NCBI GenBank assembly: GCA_016789405.1
Contig: JAEUPQ010000026.1
Location: 372,001 to 436,000 of the forward strand
From: Lysobacteraceae bacterium
Lineage (GTDB): Bacteria; Pseudomonadota; Gammaproteobacteria; Xanthomonadales; Xanthomonadaceae
Reading direction: 5' to 3'
Length of the DNA stretch: 64,000 nucleotides
In this document: piece by piece, positions 15,999 to 25,474 of the stretch
How positions within the stretch are numbered: position 1 is the first letter of the stretch
Layout: the number at the start of each line of letters is the position of its first letter
The notes under the pieces: generated by a model
The model's database searches: none
Told to the model about the DNA's origin: nothing
The model's input: the letters and a program-made list of their open reading frames with translations, nothing else
Made by a program: the position numbers and the translations under genes

Positions 15999-18848
15999 TT
16001 AGTTGAACTTGTAGTTGATGTTCGCAAAGACTTCGCGGCCGATCGGGCTGTACACGTTCCACATGAACGGATACGAATTGTTCGTATCGTCGCTCGGCGC
16101 GATCTTGTCGAGCAGGTTCTGGACGGTGAAGCCGATCGTCATCTTGTCCGTGATCTTCTTCTGCAGGCCCGCGTTCCAGATGATCGTGGGCGCGATGCGA
16201 TCGGGTGCGCCTTCGGCCAGGTTGTTCCACGGGATCTGCGAGCCCAGGCGGTAGCCGTTCACGTTGGCGGACCAGTCACCAAGTTCCCATTGCACGCCCC
16301 AGTTCAGGCGGCTGCGGAAGTTCAGGTTTCGACGCGGGTCATCGCGCTCGTCCTGGATGCCCGAGCCCGGGAATCCTTCTTCGTTCAGGGCGAGGACGTG
16401 GGTCCAGCCCAGGTCGAAGCGATAGTTGCCGACACGGTCCGTATCGAGGCGGTAGCGCACCGTCGCATCGATACCGCGGGTTACGGTCATGGACTGGTTG
16501 ATCGGGAACGAGCGGTACAGCGCGATCTCGTCATCCGTGAAGGGCGGGTTGATACCGACGCGCTGGACAAGGCCGGTGAAGTACTGGCATTCGGCCGAAT
16601 TGCCGTTCACGGAGCTGCCGTTGCGGCGCTGGCCGAGGCGGCAGTCAGCTTCGTTTTGCAGCAGATATCCAAGATTGATGTCGCTGACTGCGCCTTCCAG
16701 CTTGATCTTGTACCAGTCGACGCTGACCGACAGGTTGTCGACGATGTCCCACACGACGCCGATCGTGGTCGACTTGCCCTTTTCTTCCTCAAGTGCTGAA
16801 TTGCCGCTGCGCCTGCCTTCGATGAAGTAGGAGTAGTTCGCACCGCCGCAATTATTGATGTCGAAGCCATCTCGGCGGCAGCGGTACTCGTCGAACGCCT
16901 GGACGAAGAAGCCGGATTCCTGCGCAAAGACATAGTGCATGTCAGGCGCACGGAAGCTGGTGGAGTGACTGCCTCGGACGAGCAGATTGCTGAAGGGACG
17001 CCATTCCAGGCCGGCCGACCAGGTCGCGGCGCCGTCCACATCGGTGGCATCGTCATACTTGTCGTAACGACCCGCCAGATTGACCTTCAGGGTCTCGAAC
17101 ACCGGCACGCTGAATTCGACACCGAGTGCGTAACGGTCGCGTTCGCCACTACCGCCGGTGCCGGTCAGGTTGAAGATGCGTTCCGTACCAGTGTAGGAGG
17201 GGACGATGCGGGCATCTGGCTTGAGGTCGTATTCCTGCGAGGCGAACTCGATCGTGGCCGCCATACCTACGGCGCCCGCCGGAAGATCGAACAGATCGCC
17301 GGACAGGGTGAAGCCGCCTTGCGTCACGGACGACTCGGCATCCGTCTTGACGTTCGTCATCATCGAATTGAACGCAGCGGTCCCGAGGGGACTGAAATAG
17401 CGCGTGAGGTCGAGATTGTAGATGCCGAAACCATTGGCATCGGTACCCAGGCGCGGACCAACGAAATAGTCACGGATGTTGTTGGCCAGGAAGCGCGGCT
17501 GCTTGCTTTCCAGATCATAGCGCGCATGGGAGATGTACGCTTCCCAGTCGAACCGGTTGTCGAACATCGTGCCGCGAAGGCCGGTGGCGACGTCGATGGA
17601 ACGTTCCTTGAAGGTGCTCTGCTGCGAGCCGAGGCCACCGACTTCGGACGGCGTGAAGATGCGTTGGGCATCGACGTAGGCGCCGAGGTTCTGCGCGAAG
17701 AAGACACCCTGGATGCCGTTCAGCTGGTTCGTGAACGTATCGTCCAGAGCCGACGACCAGAACTGCGTGCTGGACGCAACCTTGGCATTGGCTTGCGACA
17801 GGCTCACCTGGGCGAATGCCTGCAGGTTATCGGTGAAGTCGTAGGTACCGTAGAAGTAGCCGCTGATGTTGCTGTCGGCATTGCGGATCTGCTGCGTCGC
17901 CGGGAAGCCGTAGTAGCCGCAAAGCTGGCCAAGACCCGGGGCAAGCGGATGGACGTACTCTTCGAAATCACCGAAGGTGCCGCTGCAGTTCTGGGCGACG
18001 CCACCCGGCCAGATGCGGGCGCCACCGGCGCTGCGGTTGCGCAGGCGGATGCCTTCGACGGGCAGATCGCTGGTGAGGCTGCTGCTCGGATCATCACGAT
18101 ACGAATCCATGAAGTCGCGCTGCGAAGCAAAGATTTCTTCGCGTTCGAGGTACTCGACGGCGTATGTCGCGCTCCATGCGTCGCCGGTCTTGCCGCCGAC
18201 CCACTGCAGGCGCGAGGAATCGCCGCCACCGCGGGTGGTGGTGCCCACGCGCAGGTTCAGCTCGTCGCCTTCGTAGTTGCTCTTCAGGATGATGTTGACC
18301 ACGCCGGCGACGGCGTCGGAACCGTAGATCGCCGAAGCGCCGCCCGACAGTACTTCGATGCGCGAAATGGCTGCGGCGGGGATGTTGGCCAGGTTCACCG
18401 CGTTCGACTCGCTGTTGTAGGGCAGCGGATAGTCGGCGGTGCGACGGCCATTGATCAGGACCAGCTGGTAACCCGGGCCGAGGCCGCGCAGGTTGAGGAA
18501 GCTGGCGTTCGGGGTGAAGCCGCCCTGGTTCAGCTCGTTCTGGACCGTACCGGTGAACTGCGACAGCGAGTTCAGCGCGTCATAGACGGTGGCGAAGCCT
18601 TCCTTTTCAATCTCTTCGGCGGTGACGATGGTGACCGGGGCCGGGCCTTCGACTTCGGCGCGCTTGATGCGCGAACCCGTCACGACGATCCGGTCAAGGG
18701 AGTCCTGGGGTTCGGCCTGGGCCTGCGCGTCCTGGGCGCCGGCATCGGTGGTTTCCTGGGCGAACGCGGCGCCCGAGAACAGCAGCGTCGTCAGAATGGC
18801 CGCAGTGAGCGGCTGACGGCGCAGGGAATAAGTGCTGCGAGTGGTCAT
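15999..18848 (-). CDS. TonB-dependent outer membrane receptor
   Basis: 949 residues from the ATG at 18848, which starts a signal peptide (MTTRSTYSLRRQPLTAAILT..., cleavage after AFA). An upstream ATG at 18905 adds 19 unlikely residues. The plug domain spans about 50-185, with the typical DRIVVTGSRIKR start, VTAEEIEKEGF, LINGRR and GGASAIYGSDAVAGVVNIIL motifs. The rest is a beta-barrel with many aromatic-ending strands. Such receptors import siderophores, cobalamin or, in Lysobacterales, large carbohydrates, powered by TonB. No substrate-specific motif was recognised. The last residues are NYKFN, so the final aromatic is followed by one extra asparagine. Confidence 0.93.
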   Translation of the reverse strand: MTTRSTYSLRRQPLTAAILTTLLFSGAAFAQETTDAGAQDAQAQAEPQDSLDRIVVTGSRIKRAEVEGPAPVTIVTAEEIEKEGFATVYDALNSLSQFTGTVQNELNQGGFTPNASFLNLRGLGPGYQLVLINGRRTADYPLPYNSESNAVNLANIPAAAISRIEVLSGGASAIYGSDAVAGVVNIILKSNYEGDELNLRVGTTTRGGGDSSRLQWVGGKTGDAWSATYAVEYLEREEIFASQRDFMDSYRDDPSSSLTSDLPVEGIRLRNRSAGGARIWPGGVAQNCSGTFGDFEEYVHPLAPGLGQLCGYYGFPATQQIRNADSNISGYFYGTYDFTDNLQAFAQVSLSQANAKVASSTQFWSSALDDTFTNQLNGIQGVFFAQNLGAYVDAQRIFTPSEVGGLGSQQSTFKERSIDVATGLRGTMFDNRFDWEAYISHARYDLESKQPRFLANNIRDYFVGPRLGTDANGFGIYNLDLTRYFSPLGTAAFNSMMTNVKTDAESSVTQGGFTLSGDLFDLPAGAVGMAATIEFASQEYDLKPDARIVPSYTGTERIFNLTGTGGSGERDRYALGVEFSVPVFETLKVNLAGRYDKYDDATDVDGAATWSAGLEWRPFSNLLVRGSHSTSFRAPDMHYVFAQESGFFVQAFDEYRCRRDGFDINNCGGANYSYFIEGRRSGNSALEEEKGKSTTIGVVWDIVDNLSVSVDWYKIKLEGAVSDINLGYLLQNEADCRLGQRRNGSSVNGNSAECQYFTGLVQRVGINPPFTDDEIALYRSFPINQSMTVTRGIDATVRYRLDTDRVGNYRFDLGWTHVLALNEEGFPGSGIQDERDDPRRNLNFRSRLNWGVQWELGDWSANVNGYRLGSQIPWNNLAEGAPDRIAPTIIWNAGLQKKITDKMTIGFTVQNLLDKIAPSDDTNNSYPFMWNVYSPIGREVFANINYKFN

Positions 18849-19440
18849 GAAGTTTCCTGAATGAATGACTTGCTTGCGGAGGTTGCGATGGCCTGGAAAG
18901 GCCATCCCGTCAATTTTAACATGTTCTTAATGCTTGAGGCCTGCTTGTAGTTCGTGACTTACGACATGGATCGCCGATTCCGGACAGGACAGGACATTCC
19001 CGCTGTTTCGGACAAAGTCGGTCAGCAAGGCGTGCGTGGAAACGCGCTCGGGCAGCAGTCGATTCGGAGCCGTGCATGAGGTTGCGGATCTGGTCTAAGC
19101 AGCTGCACGTGTAACGACACGTAGGCGGCCTGGCAACGCAATGTCAGATCGTTGGCCATTTGCTGTTGGGTCTTGGCGAAGACTTGGCCCAGCCGGGAGG
19201 ATCGTGCGTGGGTGATGGTGTTCTGTGTACTCAACACCCACCACCCTCACCAATCAGTCCGGGATGGCCACAAAAAACTGCGCTCGTTTCAGCATCAGAA
19301 AGAATATTGAGTCTCCTGGTGTTTGGCCTAGCACCCAGTCTCGACGATAGCTCGGCATCCCGTCAGCATCGCCGAGGCTGCCTCAACCCGATACCGGAAA
19401 ATACCTCAGCAGGCGCTCAGAAGAACCCGACACTCCCCCG

Positions 19441-19552
19441 TAGGGTGGGCATTTTGCCCACCATTGCAATAACGACGCGGCGGCGGACAATGATCGAAAC
19501 CGATTGTTACAGCCGCATCATTGACAGAGCGGTGGGCTTGAAGCCCACCCTA
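19441..19552. repeat. MITE-like hairpin element, copy 1
   Basis: A 112-bp element bounded by TAGGGTGGGC at 19441 and its complement GCCCACCCTA ending at 19552. Each end is itself a hairpin: arms 19444-19451/19455-19462 and 19531-19539/19541-19549. Two related elements of 112 and 110 bp are at 46214 and 47391; this copy is in the opposite orientation, judged by the shared ACCATTGC and AGCGGTGGGC inner ends. Confidence 0.75.
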
Positions 19553-19571
19553 CGGCTCTTGGCGTGTTCGA

Positions 19572-19732
19572 TCATCGGGTGCGCGGACGCGCATCCGATG
19601 ACAGCGTGTGGGTCATGGTGTTGCCGTAGGGCGGGACCACCGCAGGTGATCCCGCCATGACGACATGAACATCTCGCCGAAGGAGTTTCGCCGGCCTCGG
19701 CATGCGGCGGCATCCGCTACGCGGGTGCCGCC
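19572..19732. repeat. Cluster of three REP-like hairpins
   Basis: Three further hairpins follow the MITE-like element: arms 19572-19583/19590-19601, 19630-19641/19645-19656 and 19706-19717/19721-19732, each 12 bp with one mismatch or wobble pair. They differ in sequence from each other, so this is a hairpin-rich spacer, not an array of one repeat. Some may act as terminators. Confidence 0.6.
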
Positions 19733-19779
19733 TTACGATTTCGCCTTACGGCCTTGCTCTGTGTCAGATTAGGGGTGGG

Positions 19780-20070
19780 TTACGAGACTACCTTGATGAG
19801 TGCGGTTTTTTTGTTTCCCTCACGTAGTTCGAACTCGACTCCTGGAAAAAGTCTGTCTTGAGGCGCCATGGGAGAAAGAAATCTCGCACTTCCCTTGCAT
19901 GGATTGATATGCACATCTCCGACTATGTCTATCACAACACTCCATGCTTCAGGAATGAGTGAGGCAGTATCTTCCGAAAATCGAGCAACGGTAATGTACT
20001 GCCCAGAGGTGGGTGGATTTTTAAGTTTTTCGTCTGACCAATAAATTAGAACCGGGTGAGAGACTGTCAT
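19780..20070 (-). CDS. Candidate immunity protein to the RHS toxin
   Basis: 96 residues with no recognised family and no signal peptide. Its ATG overlaps the RHS stop codon by four bases (20067-20070, ATGA on the minus strand), the usual arrangement of a toxin with its immunity gene, and the pair would be translationally coupled. The DNA is visibly richer in A and T than the genes on either side and matches the AT-richer tail of the RHS gene, as expected if toxin tip and immunity gene were exchanged as one cassette. The immunity role is inferred from position; nothing in the protein itself proves it. Confidence 0.65.
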   Translation of the reverse strand: MTVSHPVLIYWSDEKLKNPPTSGQYITVARFSEDTASLIPEAWSVVIDIVGDVHINPCKGSARFLSPMAPQDRLFPGVEFELREGNKKTALIKVVS

Positions 20071-23000
20071 GGCATCACCTTGATCGCGGCTTGCTCTAAC
20101 TGGTGTAACTCAGCATACCGGGCGGGTCCAATGCCATCCAGCCTTTCCCAGCGCATAAGCTGATCTGCAATTTGCTTCGGGAGCTTGACTTGAATTATTT
20201 GGCTCACCCCCGGCCCATTCATCGAGTCGCCCCATTTCTTGGCGTGTTCTAGCGTCTCTGCAAAAAATTTGCCTCCTAGAGAGTTTGGGCCCATTGAGAA
20301 TCGGCCAGTTGCTGCGATTGAGGATGCTTCTGCTTGAGTTACAGCTCGATAGAGAGTAACCGTTCCAGGTCCGCCCACAGAGCTTAAACCGCCAGTGCCC
20401 AATAGTCCGAGGCCGCCAGTGACAAAATTCTCATGTGAACTTCGTGCATATCGCAAGAACTTTACGTTACCTCCCACGCTGCGGATGAGTTTTTCCTGGC
20501 TTTGGGGCGTCTTGTGACGTCGCAAATCGAACCCCGATCCCCAGCTGCTCTTTTCGCCCATGCATGTCAATTCACATGCTCTTCCACCTTGCTGTCGATA
20601 GCCGTCGCAAAGACTACCTGCGCAATTTATGCTGAGGCGTCCATCCGGGTCTACAAATCGATAAGAATTATTGTTTGCATACCAATACCGATTGAAGTTC
20701 GCCCCCGTCCCCGAGTTCGCCGTCACCGGGTCTACACTTAGGAACCGCCCAATCGACTGATCGTAATACCGCTGCTGCATGTACGTCAGTCCGGTCGCGC
20801 CATCCATGACGTGGCCGGTATAACCAATGCCGTTGTGGTTCGGCTTGCCGATGATCGCGCCCCACGGCTCGTAGTCCATGCGCTCGATGGCCTGGGCTGA
20901 TTCGTTGGTCACGGCCACCGGGCTGCCGAGGGCATCGGTGTGCTGGTACTTGGTCGCGAGCACCGCGTTGCTCGGCCAGGCATGGTCGATGATCGCGACC
21001 ATGCTGCCGGCGAGATAGACATGCTCGTGGGTCTGCTGCGCCGGGCTGGCCGGGTCGCCCCAGTCGCTGGAGAACAGCATCTGTCCGCTCTGGGTGTACA
21101 GCCAGAGTGTGGTCTTGCCATTGGCGGAATTGGTCTGTACCCGGCGGCCGAGGCCGTCGTAGCGATAGGTCTCCTGCAAAGTCGCGCTGCGCAGGCGATT
21201 GCCGTAGTCGAAGACGTAGCCCTGTCCGTTCTTGTTCTGCAGGTTGCCCTGCGGGTCATAGGCGAAGCCCACGACCGTCGCACCAGCGGTATTGCGAATG
21301 CTGGTCAGACGGTGGCTCTGTGCGTCGTAGACATACTCGGCGTAATCCTTGACGCCCGCAAGCTTCCAGGACTTGAGGTTGTCCAGCGCATCGTAGGTCA
21401 TGCGATGCCAGGCATCGCCGCCGAAGCTGGCCGAACCCGCTGCGGTCAGTCGATCCAGATTGTCGTAGCTGAGCCAGCGGCTGTAGTTGTCGCCGCGCGC
21501 AAGGTCCCAGATATTGGTGACATTGCCGTTGTTGTCGTAGTTGTAGGTGAAGTCGTTCACCTCACCGCTGCTGGTCACCCGCGACGGCAATTGGCGCGCG
21601 TTCTGCTGCATCGTGTGCACGATGCCGTTGCCGTAGGTGAACTGCTTCAGCGCGCCGTTAGGGTAGTACTGCGCACCGGATGCGTACGTGCCGGCCTTGG
21701 TCGGCTGCCCCAGCGGATTCGGCGCATAGTCCACGACCAGCCCGGTCGGATAAGTCTGCGTGGACAGATGGCCATAGCCGTCGTAGGCATAGCCGACCGA
21801 CCATGAATACCAGCCCGGCTGCGCCAGCGTTTCACCCACGAGCAGGCGCCGGTTGTTGTAGGTATAGGTTGTGACGACCGGCGTCGCATTGTTGACGTCG
21901 TTGTAGGTCGTGACGCTCTCCGGCAAGCCGTCCTTCTTGTAGGTCCAGATCTGGTTGCCTTGGCCACCGTTCGGAAAATTCAGGTGTGTGAGACGGTTGC
22001 GCGCGTCGTAGGTGCGCGTGGTCGTACGACCGCCACCATATGCCGCAGCGTGCTGGCAGTCGGTGGTCGAGTTGAAAGCTGCGGAAGCGCCATCCAGTCC
22101 CGATGCCTGCCAGGCCAGGTTTCCGGCGCCGTCGTAACCCATCACAGCCACGCCGGTCTCCGGCTCGATGGTCTTGCACAACTGCACATTGCCGTCATAG
22201 ACGTACCGGCGCGTTGCCGACAGCGTATTCGCAGTGTTCCGCTGGGTGAGTTGAAGCGGCCAGCCGAGTTGCGGATGTCGGCTGATTTCGATGACCTTGT
22301 CTTCCGGTTGTTCGCTGCGGATGGGGTAGTCGTACGTTGGCTGCCCCCAGGCCATGAAGCTGGTGGTCGTAGAGAAGCCGCGCGGGTTGGTGATTCGAGT
22401 CTTCAGGCCGGCTTGATACTCGGTTGTCGTCGCCAGTTCGCCGTGCTCGCTGTCCTGCTCGACACGCGTCACGCGGTCGAGTGCGTCGTAAAGCGTGCGT
22501 GTTCCGGTATCACCGGGAATGGTGTCCGAGGACGGATACGACTGGAAGCTCACGCGTCCGCTGTTGTCGTAGGTCGTCTTCGATGCACGAAGTGTCGTTC
22601 CGGGGTTCTGGATATCGTATTCGTGCGTGAGGATCGGGCGCCACATGGCATCCATGTAGGTGACCGTGGCGCGGTTTCCGGTTTCTTCGTACAGGCGCCA
22701 CTGGCCGTTCAGTATCCCCGCCGGTTTCCAGTCGGCTGTGTCCAGTGCGCGGAAATTGCGGATCGTGTTGTAGTAGTTGCCTCCGTTCGACGGTGCAGCG
22801 ACGGCATCTCCCGTAGGCTGGATGATGCTGGCCAGTCGGCCCATCGCGTCATAGCCATAGCCCGTCACGGAACCGACTTCGTCGGTCACGGAGGTGATCC
22901 AGCCGTTGTCGTTCACCGTCGCCGATTCTGTCGCTCCAGACGGCGCCTCAGCCGTGGCGGGATGCTGGATCAGCTGTGGAATGCCTCGCTTCCAGTTCGA

Positions 23001-25058
23001 AAGCGAGATGGTATTGCCTCTGCCGTCGGTGGCAGTCGCCAAGGTGCCGTCGGTATTGTACGTCAGGGTCTGCTGCAGTTTGCCGAATCGGTATGTTTTC
23101 CAGGGTTGGGCAAGCGCGTTGTATTCCGTTTCGGATAAGGTCATCCAATTGGACGTGGGGGTTCCGTTCGGCGAACTGTTCGGCGTGCTCTGGCGCAAGG
23201 TTTGACTCAATACCCACAGTGCACGTTGGTCGAAGTATTCCGTCGCCTGCGTCCTTGAATAGCCGAGCGTATTGGATTCGGTCGTGCTTGAAGGCCGGGC
23301 AAAGGCATCGAAGCCTGAATGGCTGGTGGTGTACTCGACGCCATCCCGGATGGTCCTCGTCGAAAGCGTCGGGATCATCAGTGTGGCCATCGGGTCGAAC
23401 GTGTTCACGCTCGGATATTCGCCGATGTGGATCGGAAACAGATCGCTGCTGGTCGGAGTGTAGTAGGTATGCCAGGTCTCTGATTTGACTGTGCTTCCCT
23501 CGACAACGCTTGAGCTGATCAGGCGACCTTCATTTCGATTGTATTGGACGCCGTAGCGATATCGCTGTTTCGTGCCATCAGGCTCGACGATCGTGACGTA
23601 CTTCGTGCCAGGTGTATCTGGACACTCGGCTCCAGTCGGGCAATACGGGGCCTGTTGTGATAGTGCCGTGCAAGCGGCATCAAGGCACTTGTTGCCAAAG
23701 GGTTTCACCCAGCCATAGTCGTAATTCCACACCAGGCTGCCAATGGCAGTTCCGCTGATGGTCTTTTGTACCAGGGCGAAATTGTCGAAGTAACTTGGAA
23801 TTGACTCGGTGCAATATCCTGTCGTCGGCGACGTGGCGAACCATGTGACGCCTGCGAGGGTATGCGTCCTGTGATGCATTTTCTGATGGAACTGGAATTT
23901 GCCTTGCGCCCCGGACGGGTGGACGATGCTGAAATTGAATTGGCCTGCAGTCTCTGGTGTGTCGGGGCAGCTAGCCGGAGGCATGCCGCCTGTCGGCGGA
24001 ACTCCAGTCAGTATCGGATAGTACCCGGAGACCAATTGATGCTCGATCGAGTAGGCCCATTTCGAGCCGTCTGGATTTGTAGCGCTCGTCATGTAGGAGG
24101 AGTGTGCTCCTCCAAGTTCACGCCACTGTGCAGTGGCGTAGGTATAGCTCCATGTTCCTTGGGAAGATGATGCGCTTGAAACATCTGAGCCTGAGTAGGC
24201 TAGGTCGATCCAGCGGCCATCGTTCGACTCGATGCGTGTCAGCTTGTCGCCGGAATACGTGTAGTTGACGTAGTTGCCGAAGCGATCTTCGACTCGCGTC
24301 GCCATGAGATAGTAATGTTTGCGGGTGGCGATCGCTGAGGCGCCGTTGAGCCACGGCTTTTTGACGGTCGAGGCCTTCCGTACGATCATCCAGTCGAAGT
24401 AATAGCGTTGACCTTCAGGCGTGATTGCCAGGAAGCCTTCGCCGGGATGGCCATTCTTGAGGGACGAAATGCAGCGGATGCGATTGAACCCCTGCGTGAT
24501 CCAGCGATAGGTCTGACCATCGTCCACTGCGGGTACCTTGGCCTGATTATCGACGAACAGCAGCTTCGATCCCTGTCCTGGCAAATGCATGCGATTGCCA
24601 TGCCAGACATCTTCCGGCAATACGGAATTGACGAAGTTCCCGGTGAAAGGCTCCGAAGGATTCGAGCAGCGTTGATGCGTGTTGTTGCTTGCCACCCATC
24701 CGTATTGTTCCGTGAAGGTGCCTTCGATCATCGGGACGTCGACGTCCCAGTTGCCGAAACCACCAAGGTTCTCCCCGTGTATCGACGGGGAAATGCTGAA
24801 CGTTCGCCCCAGTCGCACCGGCAGCGCACTGTTTCCCGGAATATCGATATCGACAACGGAGAAGCTTGTGGCACCGTTGTACAGGCTGACTTCTTCGCCA
24901 AACAACTGATCGGTGAGCGGCGTCGCGCGTTCCGATGCCTTCACCTTCTTGCCGTATTCCTGGTAAGGCTCGACGGTTGGTGTTGTCTGTGCATGGGCGG
25001 CGATGGTCAGGGAAAGCAGCGCGAAGGCCGAGATTCCCCGGGACAGGAAAGAAAGCAT
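20067..25058 (-). CDS. Secreted RHS-repeat protein with C-terminal toxin domain
   Basis: 1663 residues. A Sec signal peptide (ending AAHAQ, about residue 24) is followed by an N-terminal region with several cysteines, then many YD/RHS repeats (about 560-1400; for example YDAMGRLASI, YDGLGRRVQT, YDPQGNLQNK), and the RHS core closing motif IGRFLSVDPV at about 1437-1445 and RFVDPDGR near 1470. RHS shells enclose and autocleave a toxic C terminus. The tip (about 1568-1663) starts LYRAVTQAEASSIAATGRF with R1571 and SLGGKFFAET, which resembles ADP-ribosyltransferase-like toxin tips; this is a tentative fold call. The Sec signal argues for export by the general pathway instead of direct type VI loading. 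Confidence 0.88.
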   Translation of the reverse strand: MLSFLSRGISAFALLSLTIAAHAQTTPTVEPYQEYGKKVKASERATPLTDQLFGEEVSLYNGATSFSVVDIDIPGNSALPVRLGRTFSISPSIHGENLGGFGNWDVDVPMIEGTFTEQYGWVASNNTHQRCSNPSEPFTGNFVNSVLPEDVWHGNRMHLPGQGSKLLFVDNQAKVPAVDDGQTYRWITQGFNRIRCISSLKNGHPGEGFLAITPEGQRYYFDWMIVRKASTVKKPWLNGASAIATRKHYYLMATRVEDRFGNYVNYTYSGDKLTRIESNDGRWIDLAYSGSDVSSASSSQGTWSYTYATAQWRELGGAHSSYMTSATNPDGSKWAYSIEHQLVSGYYPILTGVPPTGGMPPASCPDTPETAGQFNFSIVHPSGAQGKFQFHQKMHHRTHTLAGVTWFATSPTTGYCTESIPSYFDNFALVQKTISGTAIGSLVWNYDYGWVKPFGNKCLDAACTALSQQAPYCPTGAECPDTPGTKYVTIVEPDGTKQRYRYGVQYNRNEGRLISSSVVEGSTVKSETWHTYYTPTSSDLFPIHIGEYPSVNTFDPMATLMIPTLSTRTIRDGVEYTTSHSGFDAFARPSSTTESNTLGYSRTQATEYFDQRALWVLSQTLRQSTPNSSPNGTPTSNWMTLSETEYNALAQPWKTYRFGKLQQTLTYNTDGTLATATDGRGNTISLSNWKRGIPQLIQHPATAEAPSGATESATVNDNGWITSVTDEVGSVTGYGYDAMGRLASIIQPTGDAVAAPSNGGNYYNTIRNFRALDTADWKPAGILNGQWRLYEETGNRATVTYMDAMWRPILTHEYDIQNPGTTLRASKTTYDNSGRVSFQSYPSSDTIPGDTGTRTLYDALDRVTRVEQDSEHGELATTTEYQAGLKTRITNPRGFSTTTSFMAWGQPTYDYPIRSEQPEDKVIEISRHPQLGWPLQLTQRNTANTLSATRRYVYDGNVQLCKTIEPETGVAVMGYDGAGNLAWQASGLDGASAAFNSTTDCQHAAAYGGGRTTTRTYDARNRLTHLNFPNGGQGNQIWTYKKDGLPESVTTYNDVNNATPVVTTYTYNNRRLLVGETLAQPGWYSWSVGYAYDGYGHLSTQTYPTGLVVDYAPNPLGQPTKAGTYASGAQYYPNGALKQFTYGNGIVHTMQQNARQLPSRVTSSGEVNDFTYNYDNNGNVTNIWDLARGDNYSRWLSYDNLDRLTAAGSASFGGDAWHRMTYDALDNLKSWKLAGVKDYAEYVYDAQSHRLTSIRNTAGATVVGFAYDPQGNLQNKNGQGYVFDYGNRLRSATLQETYRYDGLGRRVQTNSANGKTTLWLYTQSGQMLFSSDWGDPASPAQQTHEHVYLAGSMVAIIDHAWPSNAVLATKYQHTDALGSPVAVTNESAQAIERMDYEPWGAIIGKPNHNGIGYTGHVMDGATGLTYMQQRYYDQSIGRFLSVDPVTANSGTGANFNRYWYANNNSYRFVDPDGRLSINCAGSLCDGYRQQGGRACELTCMGEKSSWGSGFDLRRHKTPQSQEKLIRSVGGNVKFLRYARSSHENFVTGGLGLLGTGGLSSVGGPGTVTLYRAVTQAEASSIAATGRFSMGPNSLGGKFFAETLEHAKKWGDSMNGPGVSQIIQVKLPKQIADQLMRWERLDGIGPARYAELHQLEQAAIKVMP

Positions 25059-25474
25059 GCGATCTGATGTCCTTGAAGGCGTGAAGCCAGAGAAGATGAT
25101 GGGCGCGACAGCGAGTCCGGTTCAATGTGCGCCGGATGTAGGCCGGGCATTGTCCTCAGCAGTCAGCAGGAAGGGCAAGTGGTTGTCCGTGCACATCCTG
25201 ATATGTCCATGTCTCGTTGGATGAGATCCGGGGGATTGCAGGTGAGGGCAGGGGATCTCCCCTTGGTTGCGGATGGGCTTCGGGAGGACAGGGCCCCTCG
25301 ACGCCCTGCCGCTCGCCCCCGGCCTGTGGCACACTGCGGCCATGCGCAGGCGTGTGCCCGGGGGACGGGACGCGGCGCGGTCAATCTCAGGGGCCGGTCC
25401 ACGGATGTGTTGTCGCCATCGGGCGACCCGGGTTGTCGGGCGGGTATCCAGCACAAGTAGCTAGGGGGACTGAA
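25059..25474. other. Intergenic region between divergent RHS and amine oxidase genes
   Basis: About 415 bp that must carry both promoters. No operator-like dyad, RNA element or coding potential was recognised apart from a strong AGGGGGA ribosome binding site just before 25475. Confidence 0.4.

Larger units (their letters stand above)
18849..19779. other. Long intergenic region with a hairpin cluster
   Basis: About 930 bp without a supported gene. 18849-19440 holds the promoter side of the receptor gene and otherwise nothing recognisable. 19441-19732 is dense in inverted repeats, listed separately. The short open frames here lack ribosome binding sites and family resemblance. Confidence 0.5.

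Noticed and set aside
16935..18860. A 641-codon open frame on the plus strand opposite the TonB-dependent receptor
   Set aside because: Antisense shadow; no domain or ribosome binding site, while the minus strand has a complete receptor.
19022..19237. Small gene on the minus strand in the long intergenic region
   Set aside because: No ribosome binding site, no family resemblance, and a composition like the other chance frames of this region.
19441..19732. CRISPR array
   Set aside because: The hairpins differ from one another and are not direct repeats with uniform spacers; no cas genes are near.
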